The notes under the pieces were generated by a model, which saw only the letters and a program-made list of their open reading frames with translations, was not told the DNA's origin and did not search any database. This document shows positions 23,603 through 35,796 of a stretch of 64,000 nt of DNA, one piece after another. Source of the DNA: Alisma plantago-aquatica (lineage: Eukaryota > Streptophyta > Magnoliopsida > Alismatales > Alismataceae); NCBI GenBank assembly GCA_963693085.1, contig OY856413.1, forward strand, positions 546,940,879 through 547,004,878. The letters are read 5' to 3'. Within the stretch, counting starts at the first letter, position 1, and every line of letters begins with the position of its first letter. Position numbers and translations under genes: made by a program.

Positions 23603-24726
23603 TCACTGAAACCTAGGACAATTTGGTTGAATATGACTAGGTTGCCTGCACTCGTGGCAGATTGGTACAGGTTGATCCTCCCTCTGAGGTGGTGGATTTC
23701 CCATAGGGCACTTTCTAGGTGGGTGAGAGAGGGAGCACCAGTTGCAACCGTCTCTTCCTTGATATCCACCAGAGCTCTTTCGTTTGTTGCAACTCGACCC
23801 AGAAGTTTGGAAACCAGGGTACGACTCTATAGCTAGGGTCTTGTCTACCATTTGTTGGAAGGTAAGTGGCAGTTGTGGAACAAGATTGTGGTCCATGTTG
23901 TAGTTGAGTCCCTCCAGAAACATGATTAATCTCGCTCAGTCCCTAGGTCAATGACATATCACTCTAGAAGTAGGAAACACTAAATGTACTTAGAGACACT
24001 TAGGTTCCCTCGACGAAGACTGTAGAATTCAACCTCCGTCATCTTCAGGTAAGCTGGGCAGACATACTTCTCTCTGAATAGCTTAAGGAAGTCTTCCTAG
24101 GTCATCTTAGTTGTGTCTCAGGTGTAGGAGATTCCATTCCAACAAGTACAGGCTGGGCCATCCAGGACATAGGCCACAAAATAGACCGTTTGGTGAGGAG
24201 GGCACTCCATACCATCAAAGGTGTGTTCTAGTGCTAGCACCCAGTCATCAACCTTGTCCACCATATTGGCCTCATTTTCCCCTTTGAAAGATGGTGGTTG
24301 CATCTTTATGAAGTCTATCAGTGTGAACTCCTTTGGCTTACTAGCTGAAGCCAAAGCAGTAGAAAGTTGTCCCACTAGAGTAGTCGAGAGAAGTTGACGT
24401 AGCATAGTCAACTCCTGCTCAGGTGTCATTATTGGTGGAGGTGGAGTGACGGGAGTCTCAGGAGGGTTGGAGCTTTTAGAATAGTCTCCAAATAGGTTTC
24501 CTCTCTTGAATGGAAAAGTCATAGTGTATTCTAGGAGTTTTTGATAGAAAAAGATGAGGCTACTATTTCCTATAGGCATGTTCTTTCGGGCATTCCGTAT
24601 CAGATCAGGCCAGGCCAGTGTCATATGAACTTTGGAGTCCCCATAAACCAAGCTAGTGGCGTGGAGGAAAATATAGCCAACCCCCAAGTTCTGACCCTTT
24701 CTAGACACCATCATTTTCAAATTCAT
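23603..24726 (-). pseudogene. Gag region of element A
   Basis: Two open stretches. The first (24726-24118) has a proline-rich linker PPETPVTPPPPIMTP and then FIKMQPPSFKGENE and VDDWVLALEHTFDGM, typical of chromoviral capsid. The second (23923-23603) ends with a zinc knuckle CHECRQPSHIQPNC of the C-X2-C-X4-H-X4-C form near 23610-23655, the nucleic-acid-binding end of Gag. About 195 bases between the stretches hold stops. The protein would form the virus-like particle. It starts soon after the primer-binding site. Confidence 0.85.
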
Positions 24727-24747
24727 GCCCTAGTAGCTACCCTACAA

Positions 24748-24759
24748 GCTCTGATACCA
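24748..24759 (-). other. Primer-binding site of element A (tRNA-iMet type)
   Basis: TGGTATCAGAGC on the minus strand, starting directly after the LTR terminus TTTACATCA. It fixes the inner end of the right LTR at 24760. Confidence 0.92.
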
Positions 24760-27600
24760 TGATGTAAAGAGGCAAGACCACCTCCTTACTAAAATCTACA
24801 AAAAATACACAACATCTACGTTTTTATAAAAACTTGAAGATGAGGGACGAAGGCATAATAATTCCAACTAAATAAGTATGGACCAAATATAATTTAATTT
24901 CAATAGAAGTAGAGGAATTTAAAAACCTATTCTATTACATGGCTTTATTTTTGAAATATAAACTGAAAAAGTACTACATGATGCAATAGTAACCTAGCCA
25001 TCTTTGGGTAGTCTCACACTTTATGAGCTACACCACGATCTGTTCCTATCCCTCTTCCTGGTTTTAGGTGGTTGGGGTCACCCAAAAAAAGGAGATAAAA
25101 TGTATGTGTCAATTATAGGTAAAGGACAATTTAACAATTTAAATATGGCAAAGTAAAGTTTCACTAACTATGAGATTTCAAGTGTATGAGGCAAGTACAA
25201 CAATAAGAATTTCTGCCAATGTTAACAATAACATGTTGAATGCATGATTAAATGTGACTATATTAAATTAATATAGGACCGAGGCACCCACCAGACCTCA
25301 ACCTCTGGGTGAGGGAGAGTAACACATTCCCAAACACCCTAATATTTTTATAATTGGCGAGAGTGGTCACATTCCCCTGGGATCATGCCCAAAACTATGG
25401 GTGGTTTGTACTCATGTACACTACATTAGTTAATTAGTCATTTTCATCATCATGCTAAAGTATTTCAATAGCGTATATAAGAAAATTAATAGCATTGAAA
25501 GTGGGGTCCAAGACCCTTGAACAATTATAGTGAAATAGCAAGAATAATTAAAAATAGGTTCATGCCTCATTGAGAAGATAGGTTTGGGTAAAAATGCCCA
25601 ACTTAGGGTTAGAATGCACATACATCACTCGAGATCCCTAAAGAGAATTTTTCCACCAAATGAATGTGTCCAAGGTCACTTTATCCCTAGGTACAAATTT
25701 TCATCACATATATTAGAGTTTGTAATAATTAAGTGTAAATACCCAAACTTTGGACCTTCTAAATAGACCATCGATTTTGGTCTTGAAAACTAGACCAATC
25801 GATTTTTGATGTTTTTATAATTAAGAAAACATATTTATTTCTTAAATTTGAAGTTAAAATGAATTAGTTATCAATTTTAGGACATTTTATATAATTAAAA
25901 TGGTGTTCATATTAAATATCAAAATAGGAATTAGAGTACTTAGAAACCATAAAATTAAATTCCTTGTGAATAATCCTGTCCAATGAGTATTTATTTGCAT
26001 TTTTCTGATAAAGCATCAATTTATAACGAATTAAAAAAAATCAACCAATCAAAAATCTAGAAATTCCACATAAGCAAAGTTGCTTGTGAAAATGAGGACC
26101 ATGGAGGCTAGACCCTTGCTGCTTTGGGCCAATCACATGTGGCCCAGTCGTGGGTCCACGCTCACATGGTTCTGGTCAAACACATCAAGGTGAGAGGCTG
26201 AAAAGGCATAAATCCCCCTAGCAAAGAAACAAAGAAAAGGGGACGGGCAAGGGTAGGATAGGGAGTTCACCACTGGGCTTCTTCCCCAACCCATGCCTAG
26301 CCATGGCGACGAAGTAGGTTCTGCCCATTTGGGCATGTTTTCAAACCCAAATGAAATCAAGAAGTAGGGGCCTTGAAATGAAGAGGAGGAAGATAAAAAC
26401 TCACCTAACCCCTCAATTGACATGTTGGTGTTGTCAGTGTCCAAGGATACCTACCGTAAGGCCGGAGAGGAGAGTAGAATGGCGGTGGCTAGGTGTGGGG
26501 CCTTCGAGAAAACTGGCATGAGAAAAAGGTCTTTGGGGTGTCGATGAAGGTGAGGGTATCGTCATTTATAGGCGAGGTGGCATGTTGAGGCGAGATGGTG
26601 GTGGAGGTGAGAAAGCTCAAATGGTGCCATTGGTCATTTTGTCTACACTGTGCCTCACTGCATGAGTGAAGGCTTGGATAAATTGGGGGAAGGAGATGAA
26701 ACAAATGGAAAAGAAATCACATGAAACCATCAAGGAACGAAGGAGAATGATGTCGAGGAGATAAAGTTTACTGTTTGTGTAACAGTCAGAGGTTGAAGAT
26801 GATCTGTTGACCGTTGGATGCAGGCCAAACCGCACGTGAATCATTGGATGGTGCATCCACAATGGACCCGAGCCTCCTGTCACACATGATATTGATTTAA
26901 GAGCAAACTTTGGCTTAGATGCGACACATAAATTAAATATTAATCAAACCTAGGTCCCACTTTATTAAAAAAATGTTTAGTAAATTTAGGGGGTCAAACA
27001 TGATCCAAATGACCTTAAATTTTAACCATAGGCTAATATTAATGTCTAGATTAATGCTATGTAATTAGATTTTCATTTCAGACAAGATTTGACCCTTAAC
27101 CACTATATTGGCAATTAATATGTGTACTAATGTATAAAATGGGTGAATTAATATGAAAAGGCTTTTTGATCAAATTTTGGGTGAATATTCGAGATAGGCA
27201 ATCTGAGAGTCATGTATCACCTCATTACTCAATTTTAATGTTTTATTGCCACATAAGAGGAGAGGGAAAGGAAAGAGGGTTATTACTCCCAATATTAACT
27301 CAACTCCACATAATTATTCATTTCTTGTCCCATTGGCCACAAAATCTTTAAATTAATATTATCTACTAATTATCTCTCATTTATGTAATAACATTTAGTT
27401 TTTGTGGACATTTGTAACTTTACTCTTACTAAAAGTATTAATTGAGGTAATTGTGCACTAACTCCTTAAGTTTGCATGCATATTTACTCCAAGTCCCTCA
27501 ATTTCCCCAAAATTAACAATAAGGACAAACAGAGAAGAAAAGTAAGATATCTACATGAATAGGATGGAATTTCATGCACTTTGGAATTCAGTTCATTATA
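24760..27600 (-). repeat. Right (5') LTR of element A
   Basis: It begins on the + strand with TGATGTAAAG and contains, in normal order, all the parts that are scrambled in the left LTR. The outer end near 27600 reads ATTATAGGTGCA where the left copy reads ATTACAGCA, so the last few bases are changed or lost and the boundary is good to about 6 bp. No convincing TATA box is preserved. Confidence 0.85.
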
Positions 27601-28130
27601 GGTGCACATATGGGTAAGTATCAAATATTTAAACAAATAACTCATGATTGTAAAGTTCATACATTTTGCAACATAAAATTGTTTATTATTAAGGATTCCA
27701 TGGATATTGGTATATGTGAGAGGATTAATTAAAAAATGCAGACAAATGTTGCATGAGAAGTTTATTATGTTGACTACCCACAATGGGGATATAGCGAGGT
27801 AGATTGTGGCATGTTTTTGATGAAATACTTACAATGCTTGGTTAGTGGACATAAGATAAGTTTTCCAAATGAGGACACCCAAATGATGTGAGCTGACATG
27901 TTTCATAAAATGATGACATTTGGGAAACTTCATAATATTTAACAAATCTAAGAATGTAATGGGGGAAGGAAATAATTGAAGATGTAAATTTAACAACATT
28001 TTGAAAATACATAAAATGTTTTTAAAGATAAAACGTGGTACTTTGATAAAGTTATTAATGTGTTTTTTATCAACCTATGTTGCTTAAAATGATACATCCT
28101 TTTGTTAAAAATTAAATTGGAAACACATAT
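27601..28130. other. Gene-free AT-rich sequence
   Basis: No open frame with recognisable content and no repeat that I can match elsewhere in the window. It is the right flank of element A. Confidence 0.5.
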
Positions 28131-28860
28131 ATGTTTTTGAAGTTTATGTGCATGGGTGAACATTTTGTTGAATTGAAATTCTGATATGTTTATGTATTTT
28201 GTATGTGCATAAACATTCCATAATAAGAAGATGACATATTTTAATGAGAATAAAAAGTCCATTAGGAAGGAGAAAACTGTCACCAAGGTGGATATTTTGT
28301 AATAAAAAGGGATAGACTACAATGTGTCAGGAAAAAAATGTATTGTACCTACTAAGATGAAAAACAAAGTAGTAAGTATCTTCTAATGGAATATCATATT
28401 CTAAAATATGTCATGTTGCAGAGTACAAAGATACTTTATATAAATATGAAAATGTAGTCATGTTTATGTATTTTGTGCATAGATGAACATTCTATGAGAA
28501 AGTTAACAAATTGTAAAGAGAAGAGTTAATCTATAATGGCAAGGCGAAAAATATTAACTAAGGTGGAAATTTTTTAATGAAAATGTTAAACTATAGTGTA
28601 TCCAAGAGATATTATATTATACCCACTAAGGTTGAAAAGTAAAGTAGAATGTATCTCTTAATGGATACCTGATTCAAAAATTTGTATTATTATTGAACAC
28701 AAAGAGACTTTGTAAAAAGATAAAAATAGTAATGTATATCTATTTTGTGTAGGCATGAATATTATTTAAATAGATTCATCAAATTGTAATGTGAAAAGAG
28801 AATATGTAATGGTAAGGAGAAAATTGTAACCAAGGTTGACGATTAATAATATGACTTGCA
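28130..28860 (+). repeat. Degenerate tandem repeat, about 273 bp period, three copies
   Basis: The block TTTATGTATTTTGT recurs near 28189, 28462 and (as TATATCTATTTTGT) 28735. Each is followed by a hyphenated block resembling CATGAACATT, then GTAAAGAGAAGA, GGTAAGGAGAAAA, and ACCAAGGTGGA. The spacing is 273-274 bp each time. Substitutions and small indels are many, so the array is old. The function is unknown. Confidence 0.65.
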
Positions 28861-30040
28861 CACATTACATTCTACTTTCTAAAAGAATGAACCTTAATAA
28901 ATGAAGAAGAATAATATCAAAAAACATTATGTTAGAGTATTGTGATAATGTAATATATAAAGATAAAGTGTAATTTATTTGAATGAATTGTATCACACCT
29001 AGTCATACAACTACACTTGATATATAAACATGTAACAATATGAAATTATTATCAAACTAAATAATAATAAATTGTCAATTACAACTGATGGAATGGTTTA
29101 TCAGTAAAATACGAAGATCCCAAGAAATAAAAATTTAGAGATTCGTCATCGTTTATATGCCAACAAGAGTCACACACTACAATTAGACCAGTCAACTCCT
29201 TAACTATAGGGAAAAATGGACAAGAATACAACAACATAGGGATAGCAACAACAAAATTCAATGATAACCAATTCAACAACAAAAATGTAAATGAATCAAA
29301 CATATCTTCAAAAAAAACTAGTTCCACATGAACACTTTATACTTCAAAAACACCAAAATACAACAACATCTACACTTAATTAATCTAACACATTAGACCA
29401 CCAACAAAAGTTAGCAACAATGAAACAAATACACTCAAATGACAACAAATACTTTAACATGATACAAATAGTTCTACACTACAAGAACAAATACAAACAG
29501 AGGAGACTAACAAAATAGATCTAAAGAGTTCTAAAAAGAAGTCATACTTATCTCCTGCAACAATACAAAATAAAAAAAATCAATGAATGATGATAGGAAA
29601 TGCAAAAAATAGTTGCAAGGATGGTACCACACACATGTCACTATATATCAGACAATTATGACTATCGCAACCAAACAATACTATAAAATCATTGTATACT
29701 ATCTTCCTTTAGATAACGAAACTCATGTCTAAATTTTAGCAAACATCATTCCCTTTTGGTCAACTAGCTTTACCATTTCTTTAAGTTTTGCAATTATTAG
29801 GTACATGTACCTTGACAATAGAGGAAGATAGTATACCAACTCCACAATAAAACCATAGCTCATTATATTTAACAACAACATCATAATTATCTAAATCCAA
29901 AATATCTCTTTGCAAAGCAAGAAGCCTATTATGACAAAAATCTATAAATTTATTATTGCTAGCTATATTGTCAAATTTTTTACACACTGAAACCAACTGA
30001 AGGGTCATTTTGGTAGATGAATTCATAACTTATACTTTGG
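28861..30040. other. Unassigned AT-rich sequence
   Basis: Two minus-strand open frames of about 80 codons (29079-29327 and 29781-30026) occur here. I recognise no domain in either and would not call them genes. A-rich stretches on the + strand around 29220-29480 are of low complexity. Confidence 0.45.
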
Positions 30041-30042
30041 AA

Positions 30043-30193
30043 AAAAACCAATGGATGATATATATAACCCTTATTTTATTTTAATGATATAATTGCATTC
30101 ATAAGAACATAATCAATATGACTAATTTGTAACTTACACTTAGCCAAGAACCAATTGATGGTCTCTATAACCCTTACTCTATTTCAATGATAC
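30043..30193 (+). repeat. Diverged short duplication, about 102 bp period
   Basis: ACCAATGGATGATATATATAACCC at 30046 and ACCAATTGATGGTCTCTATAACCC at about 30148 (quoted forms are near 24 bases apart in content, each followed by TTATTTTATTTTAATGATA or a variant). The two copies lie directly left of the LTR relic at 30198. Confidence 0.5.
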
Positions 30194-30197
30194 ATGT

Positions 30198-31350
30198 TGA
30201 TGAATGCATATTCGTCCTAGTTTCAATTTATTTTTATCTTAGTTCCATACTCAATTTCCTCATTTCATCTTAGAACTAGATTTCTTTAAGGTTTTCTTAA
30301 TTTTATGATAATTTATCAAGTTTTCATCCAAATTCTTGGTTTTCATGGCATGCTTGAACTTTATTGCATGATAAGTGTGTAGGAGGTGGTGGCCCAAGAA
30401 ACTTTTAATACAATAGACAACATTTTTTTATTCAACCCTTCATTAGGGCACATCATCGAGCCACATATCATTGATCAAGAGATTAAACAGTGCAGCCCCA
30501 TCAACCCACGCCAATACCCGTACCCCCCAGGGTGGGTTTTCACCTTCAAGAAAACTCATCGATCGTTCACTCAGATTTTCAATGGGACCAATAATAAGGT
30601 AACACAAATAGACCACTGATGGATGACCTTGCATCGAGCACTAATGGCCAATCCCCTAATGTCCCATTTGCTTTTCCATCGACCCTCCTTTAATGGTCAG
30701 TAGATCATCCCATCTAGTGGTCATGTGGGAACAAGATATTATGGTCAACCAAGAAAATAGACTGACAAACTACACCCTCTGAAATCTACACTGCACTCCT
30801 AGAAGACAATCCTTGTTGGTGGCTTCCATCAATTTATGACCATATCAAATGACGACCACCACTCCATCAAGGCTCAACCTCCTGACCTTGAAAGAGGAAG
30901 ATTGAAGATGCCTCCATGACCATAATTTCACCTACCTCTTCCTCATCTACATATTGGTTCCAAGAAAGATGGATGACAGATAAGAAGGGACACTTGGCTA
31001 CAATCCTTTTGTAATATACTTAAATCTCTTCTACCTGTTGAGATGATGACTGTCTCCTTCCACTACTTTGTTTTGTATCCCGATCTTACCAATAGTATAG
31101 TTCCTTACCTGAGGGTGTGGGGAGTAGCCCTACTATCTCCTTTTGTTCATTTACTGCATCTGGATTTGTATGAACCCGGTTGCATTTTGAATCAATCATT
31201 TTGTGATTGTATTCTTGTTCGCTCAATATGTTGAGAAGTTTATCATGATCCTAGGTGTAGAAACTTTGAACTCATGATTTAGGATGTTGACTAATTCTCA
31301 TTGAACCCTTGATGAGAACTCCAAATAGGTGTTTCCGAAGGTAAGGGGTA
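30198..31350 (+). repeat. Left LTR of the decayed short element
   Basis: Starts TGATGAATGCATATTCGTCCTAG. The similarity to the right copy fades after GGTAAGG near 31346, so the end is approximate. Short open frames inside have no recognisable product. Confidence 0.45.
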
Positions 31351-31854
31351 TAGGATCTCTAGGCAATGGAACAAAGATCCTAGAGTGATATTTTTTTAGG
31401 TTTTATCATACTGTCAAAAAGGAGATTTACCTTGCCATAATGATACATATAAAAACTTGCATTCAATGTAGTGAGAGAACAAACATAGGTAGTGGTGGTG
31501 ACATTTACTAATTATTATGATTTTTCTATGTTTGTGTATATTTTAAAATTTAACTAAAAGGAAAAGAAACTAACCTTATATCTATGGCGAGTTTGACTGA
31601 ATAAATGACCAAAATTGATACAGAAGATTTTAAAAGTAAACTTTATAGTGTTGATGTGGAAAAGTGAGATTATTTTGCATCTGATCTGGGTGGCGTGTCT
31701 CATTCTCATTGTTTCTTAGCTTGCTTGTGAGATGAAACTTTGAGACCAACTTTGACAAGGACTGGTTTAGGCTATGTCCTCCATCATTGTCAACTAAGGA
31801 TGGTCTAACTCTGAGGTCCAAATATGAACTAGATGGTGAGGTCCCATAGTACAG
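31351..31854 (+). other. Internal region of the decayed short element
   Basis: About 500 bp without an interpretable frame. No clear tRNA-complementary site follows the left LTR, and no strong purine run precedes the right LTR. Confidence 0.4.
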
Positions 31855-33010
31855 TGATGAATGCATAGTCATCCTAGTTTTAATGCATTTTTATCCCAAT
31901 TCAACATTCAAAGTCCTTGGTTCCATTAGAAATTGCTTATTTTTATCTACTTATGTATTCGTGTTAATTTGAAGGAATGTAATTCTTTTCTTGACTCCTC
32001 TTTCTTGTTTTGAGTCCTATCTATTGACCTTTACATTGATCAACATTCACTAAAATCTCCCAAGAGGACCATCAACCTGTATGCTCTAGCAGTCCATCTA
32101 CCTTAAAGATTAATGAACCAATAGATTAATAACTAAGATTGAGGTCTTGAGCAATCAAACATATTTGGTTTACCTACTAGGTTGATAGCCACCAACTGAA
32201 TAGCCACTGATCAACATCCACATGTTGACAACCCCCAACCAGCTGCCACTTTCAGACATCTATCAACACTAAAATAGTGGATCTCGTAGCCACTAGCCCT
32301 AATGCTTAAATATGGGCCTATAAATATGTTGTCGACGCCAACTTATGGGGCAGCAGATCTAGGCATGAAATTGCATGTATTCCCTTGATTCTTTCTCCCT
32401 TGACCTCTACAAGAATGAAGGAAGATCATCCAATAAGTAAGTGGGTAGACAAGCTTCTCTACCTCACTCTCTATTGACCACTACATCTACTCACCTCCAC
32501 CATACCTATTGACCCCCTTGCTTCCACCAAACAACAAGCAACAACTCGTTCTATCATTGAAAATAGTCCCATCCACCATCCACAACTGTTGTTTCGCCAC
32601 CTACCTTGTCCCCGTATGTTTGGATTGACCCCTGAGGAAGAACATGGAAGAAGACTATTTGTCTCACAACACAATGTGCTCCTACCTTCTTTCTTTAATA
32701 GAAATGATTGTACCTTCTCATTTCTTCTATTGTATTGATTTCACTATGAGGAGCAATTAGTCCTTTCACTAGGGTGTGGACACTTTCCCCGCTAGCTACT
32801 TTTCACAATTTTGTGCTTATTCTATATATTGCATGAACTCATTTGATCCATTATTAATCTCTTACTGAATGTTTTGTGGATTTCTTACCCACCTCAGATG
32901 ATTTATTATAATCTTAGACTGTGAAAACTTCAATTTTTAAGATTTGAATACCAATTAGTTTTGGTTGATGCCCTGACAAGAACTTCTGACCGAAAGTCTC
33001 CAGAGTAGGA
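31855..33010 (+). repeat. Right LTR of the decayed short element
   Basis: Starts TGATGAATGCATAGTCATCCTAG and follows the left copy by spacing. It carries a TATA-like box TATAAATA at 32319-32326 that is not obvious in the left copy. Confidence 0.45.
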
Positions 33011-34545
33011 GAAATATGATTTGTAAATAATGATACATCAATCTTAGGATGAAATTCTCACTCATGAGTTTCTAAAGCAAAAGGGGAAACTTTCATAATT
33101 CCAATTGTCTCTTTGTAAAATTTTGAATTTAAATGTATGCGTAGATTTAGATAGTGGTGGTGAGACCTGATTCCACCCAAATGTTTCAATCTTTTTATAA
33201 CTAGAGCCTTAATATAGCTCTCAAATGATAGTTCTTGCTTGGTTACTTTGATAAAATTGTTCTTAAATATGTTGTCCTTTGGGTTCGATCCAAAACTATA
33301 ATGCAATAAAATCCATCTGCTTACCGATGGTGATTATGGAACATAGTCTAGGTAAACTCTAGGAATTTTATTCCTAGTGAATATGCATGTGCAATATCAT
33401 GCACATCATGCAACTTCCCTTAGAAATTTGTATTGATAGAAGGATGAAGAAAATGCCCATATAAAAGGACATTAGGGAGTCTTAGGTGCTTTCAAGCATG
33501 GGAAAGGAGTCAGGGGCACTCCATTGAGGCACCACAATGTGGAGGGATTGACTAATTCTGACAATGAGGTGTTGTCAAGGGTCATTGAGACTAGGGAAAA
33601 GGTGGCATGAGTCAAGATTGGTGAGGGATAAAAAAACTTTCTTGAAACTGGTTTGCTATGAAGTGACCAATGGGATCTAGTTTATGGTATTTGGGGTCTT
33701 AAACAAAGGTGAGGATGTATGGTTTAAAAAGCACAAAACACTATATGCCTCTAGCTGAGAGGCGTGAGGGAGTGGGACTTTGTTCTCGCTGATATGAGCA
33801 TGGGGCACATGGAGAGAGCTCATTGATCTTCTCTTAAGGAGAGGAGAGAAAGCAACCCTCTACTATCTCAAGATAGTGACTGGTGGTTTCTCTAAGAGTC
33901 ATGATGGGAGGCTCTCACTACAAAATTTATTTCCCAAGTCTTTCAAAGGTTGAAGACAACCTTTTGGTTGTTGGCTTGGAAGGGGGAAGATGGGTGACTA
34001 TGATGCACCGTGCCAATGATTAGAATCCATGCAAAACAACTAGACTGGGTGATAAAAATAATATGCCATTTTCTAATTCAATTGGACGAAAAAGATATGG
34101 GTGTATACAATTAACAAAATTATGTGCAAACTTTTATTGTTTATAACTTCCAATTGGTAAATCATGTTGGTCTAAAATTCTAGGCATAATTTATTTGTTA
34201 TGTGCTATAATTTTTTTAAATCAACAATTCTTTGTAATCTTCTTGAATGTTCATAATAGAATTTATGGCCTTATTTGTTGAATTTTTTCTTTAGATTGAC
34301 ATTTTCTTGAAAGTTATTAACTATGTCGACTTAGTTAGATTTATTTTCATATATGGATGTTTGATTTGTATTCACGTGATGACTTCTTAATTGACTCTCA
34401 TTAATTACTTCAATGACCTCTCTATATAAAAATATGATAAAAAGGAAATAATAATTTACCAAGTAAAGTAAATCAAAAACTTTGAAACTTAGAAGTCAAA
34501 GGTCCAATCATTATTTCTTTTCTTTATGAAAAAAGGAATGTGTTA
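33011..34545. other. Unassigned sequence
   Basis: About 1.5 kb between the decayed short element and the first LTR of element C. I see no coding content, RNA gene or repeat that recurs in the window. A minus-strand open frame of 82 codons (33058-33306) is not recognisable. Confidence 0.45.
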
Positions 34546-35640
34546 TGACCCCAATTCCTATATACTTTCTAAGATGACATTACCTAGATATGTGCACACT
34601 CATATCTTTAAGATGTCAAGAGGGAAAATATAAGATCTTGTGATTGTCATTTAGAATACACAGAAGCCATACCTTTTCACAAAACATCATATAAGTAGCC
34701 ACAAAAACCATCATTGATAAATATAAAATGTCATTGTACATTATTCAATGGAAATAAAGACTAATTCATGGAAATGAAAAGTACATAGGACATAAGACAT
34801 CCTATACATCATCTAGAATAAGAAAAATGCAACTAACTATAAGCAAATAGAGATGAACATCCATCTAGCTAATATCCTCCAAGGAACTTTATTACTTTTC
34901 TTATGGTACTTTGATGTGCATTTACTTATTCTTTGCACCTAGAAAATATGTGAAATAAAGGAATCCAAAAAATTTGTGTATGTGGGAAAAATACATGTAT
35001 TGTAACTTGCATAATGAAAGATTTGAGAAAGAAAGATAAGGAAAACATTATATTAGGGTGGAGAATCAGGTAAACACTTCTTTTATACAAATCTTCATAT
35101 GCAGTTGTACTACTAAGTGTGTCAACACCTTATCTTACATACATGTTGGGCCCTCCCCGCCCCTAGGGAAATGGGGATCCCAACCCCTTGGTCTATAGGG
35201 ATGTGCTTGACATTGGTATTTAGAAGAGAGGGGGAATACTATCTCACTTCAGTAGCTACAACCCACCTTAATCATTTATGTTCTTTTATGTTTGGAGAAG
35301 CATGCACTACTAATATGCATCCAAATATTTACATACAAATAAAAGAATAAAAGGTAGACCATATCATTATGCATCCATGAAAAATACTCCTACAATTAAT
35401 AAAACCCACGTACCTATTGTTATCAGGTCTAGATTCCAAGAGTCAAGAGAAACAGTAAAAACATCACCTTGAAAAGAATTAAGGTTGTATGTCACTATGA
35501 GTCCATATGACCCAATACTAAGGCTTGTTCTTTACTCAAGGTTATTATCACCCTCTTATGCTTCATTTTAGGGACTTATTTATTGGATTCATCTCATTTT
35601 GGAGTCATAAGATTAGATCTTAGATTTAGGGTTATAATAA
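34546..35640 (-). repeat. Truncated outer LTR of element C
   Basis: Begins TGACCCCAATTCC and matches the first 1.1 kb (in + coordinates) of the LTRs at 35797 and 56393. It stops near 35640 in the middle of the LTR, where it joins the leader directly. This is the minus-strand 3' part of an LTR. Confidence 0.82.
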
Positions 35641-35796
35641 TAGTTGGATCGGAGAATTTAGTCAGACCCATGAAGATGCTATCCTAGACACCTCTTCCCT
35701 TCATATCCCTAACTCAAGGACTACCCTAGACTAACAATGGGGTGAATAAGGTTACATGTAGCTATGATGTGTGAACATTGGCTCGAATACCAGCTT
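35641..35796 (-). repeat. Leader remnant of element C with primer-binding site
   Basis: It matches 56240-56392, the leader between the right LTR and gag, including the primer-binding-like site TGGTATTCGAGCC on the minus strand (35780-35792). The rest of the internal region has been deleted, joining the leader to a truncated LTR. Confidence 0.8.

Larger units (their letters stand above)
13710..27600 (-). mobile_element. Element A: degenerate chromovirus (Ty3/gypsy, Tekay-like)
   Basis: Read on the minus strand the order is right LTR (24760-27600), primer-binding site, gag, protease, reverse transcriptase, RNase H, integrase, chromodomain, purine tract and left LTR (16246 leftward). The pol order with integrase last and a C-terminal chromodomain identifies a chromovirus. 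Every domain carries stops or frameshifts. The integrase is split by a solo LTR (17033-20801), and the left LTR has an inverted piece and lacks its outer end. No target-site duplication can be recovered because the left end is missing. The element cannot encode its own replication. Confidence 0.88.
30198..33010 (+). mobile_element. Decayed short LTR element (two LTRs, no genes)
   Basis: Two copies of a roughly 1150 bp sequence start with TGATGAATGCATA at 30198 and 31855. Landmarks keep their distance from the start in both: GGGTGTGG at offsets 915 and 917, and the block CTAATTCTCATTGAACCC or its variant at offsets 1093 and 1096. About 500 bp of gene-free sequence lies between them. The start resembles that of element B's LTR (TGATGAATGCATATTCATC), hinting at a non-autonomous Athila/Tat relative. 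The primer-binding site and purine tract are not recognisable, so the element is very old. Confidence 0.5.

Noticed and set aside
29781..30026. 81-codon minus-strand frame as a possible gene
   Set aside because: No recognisable domain, no upstream or downstream support, AT-rich surroundings.
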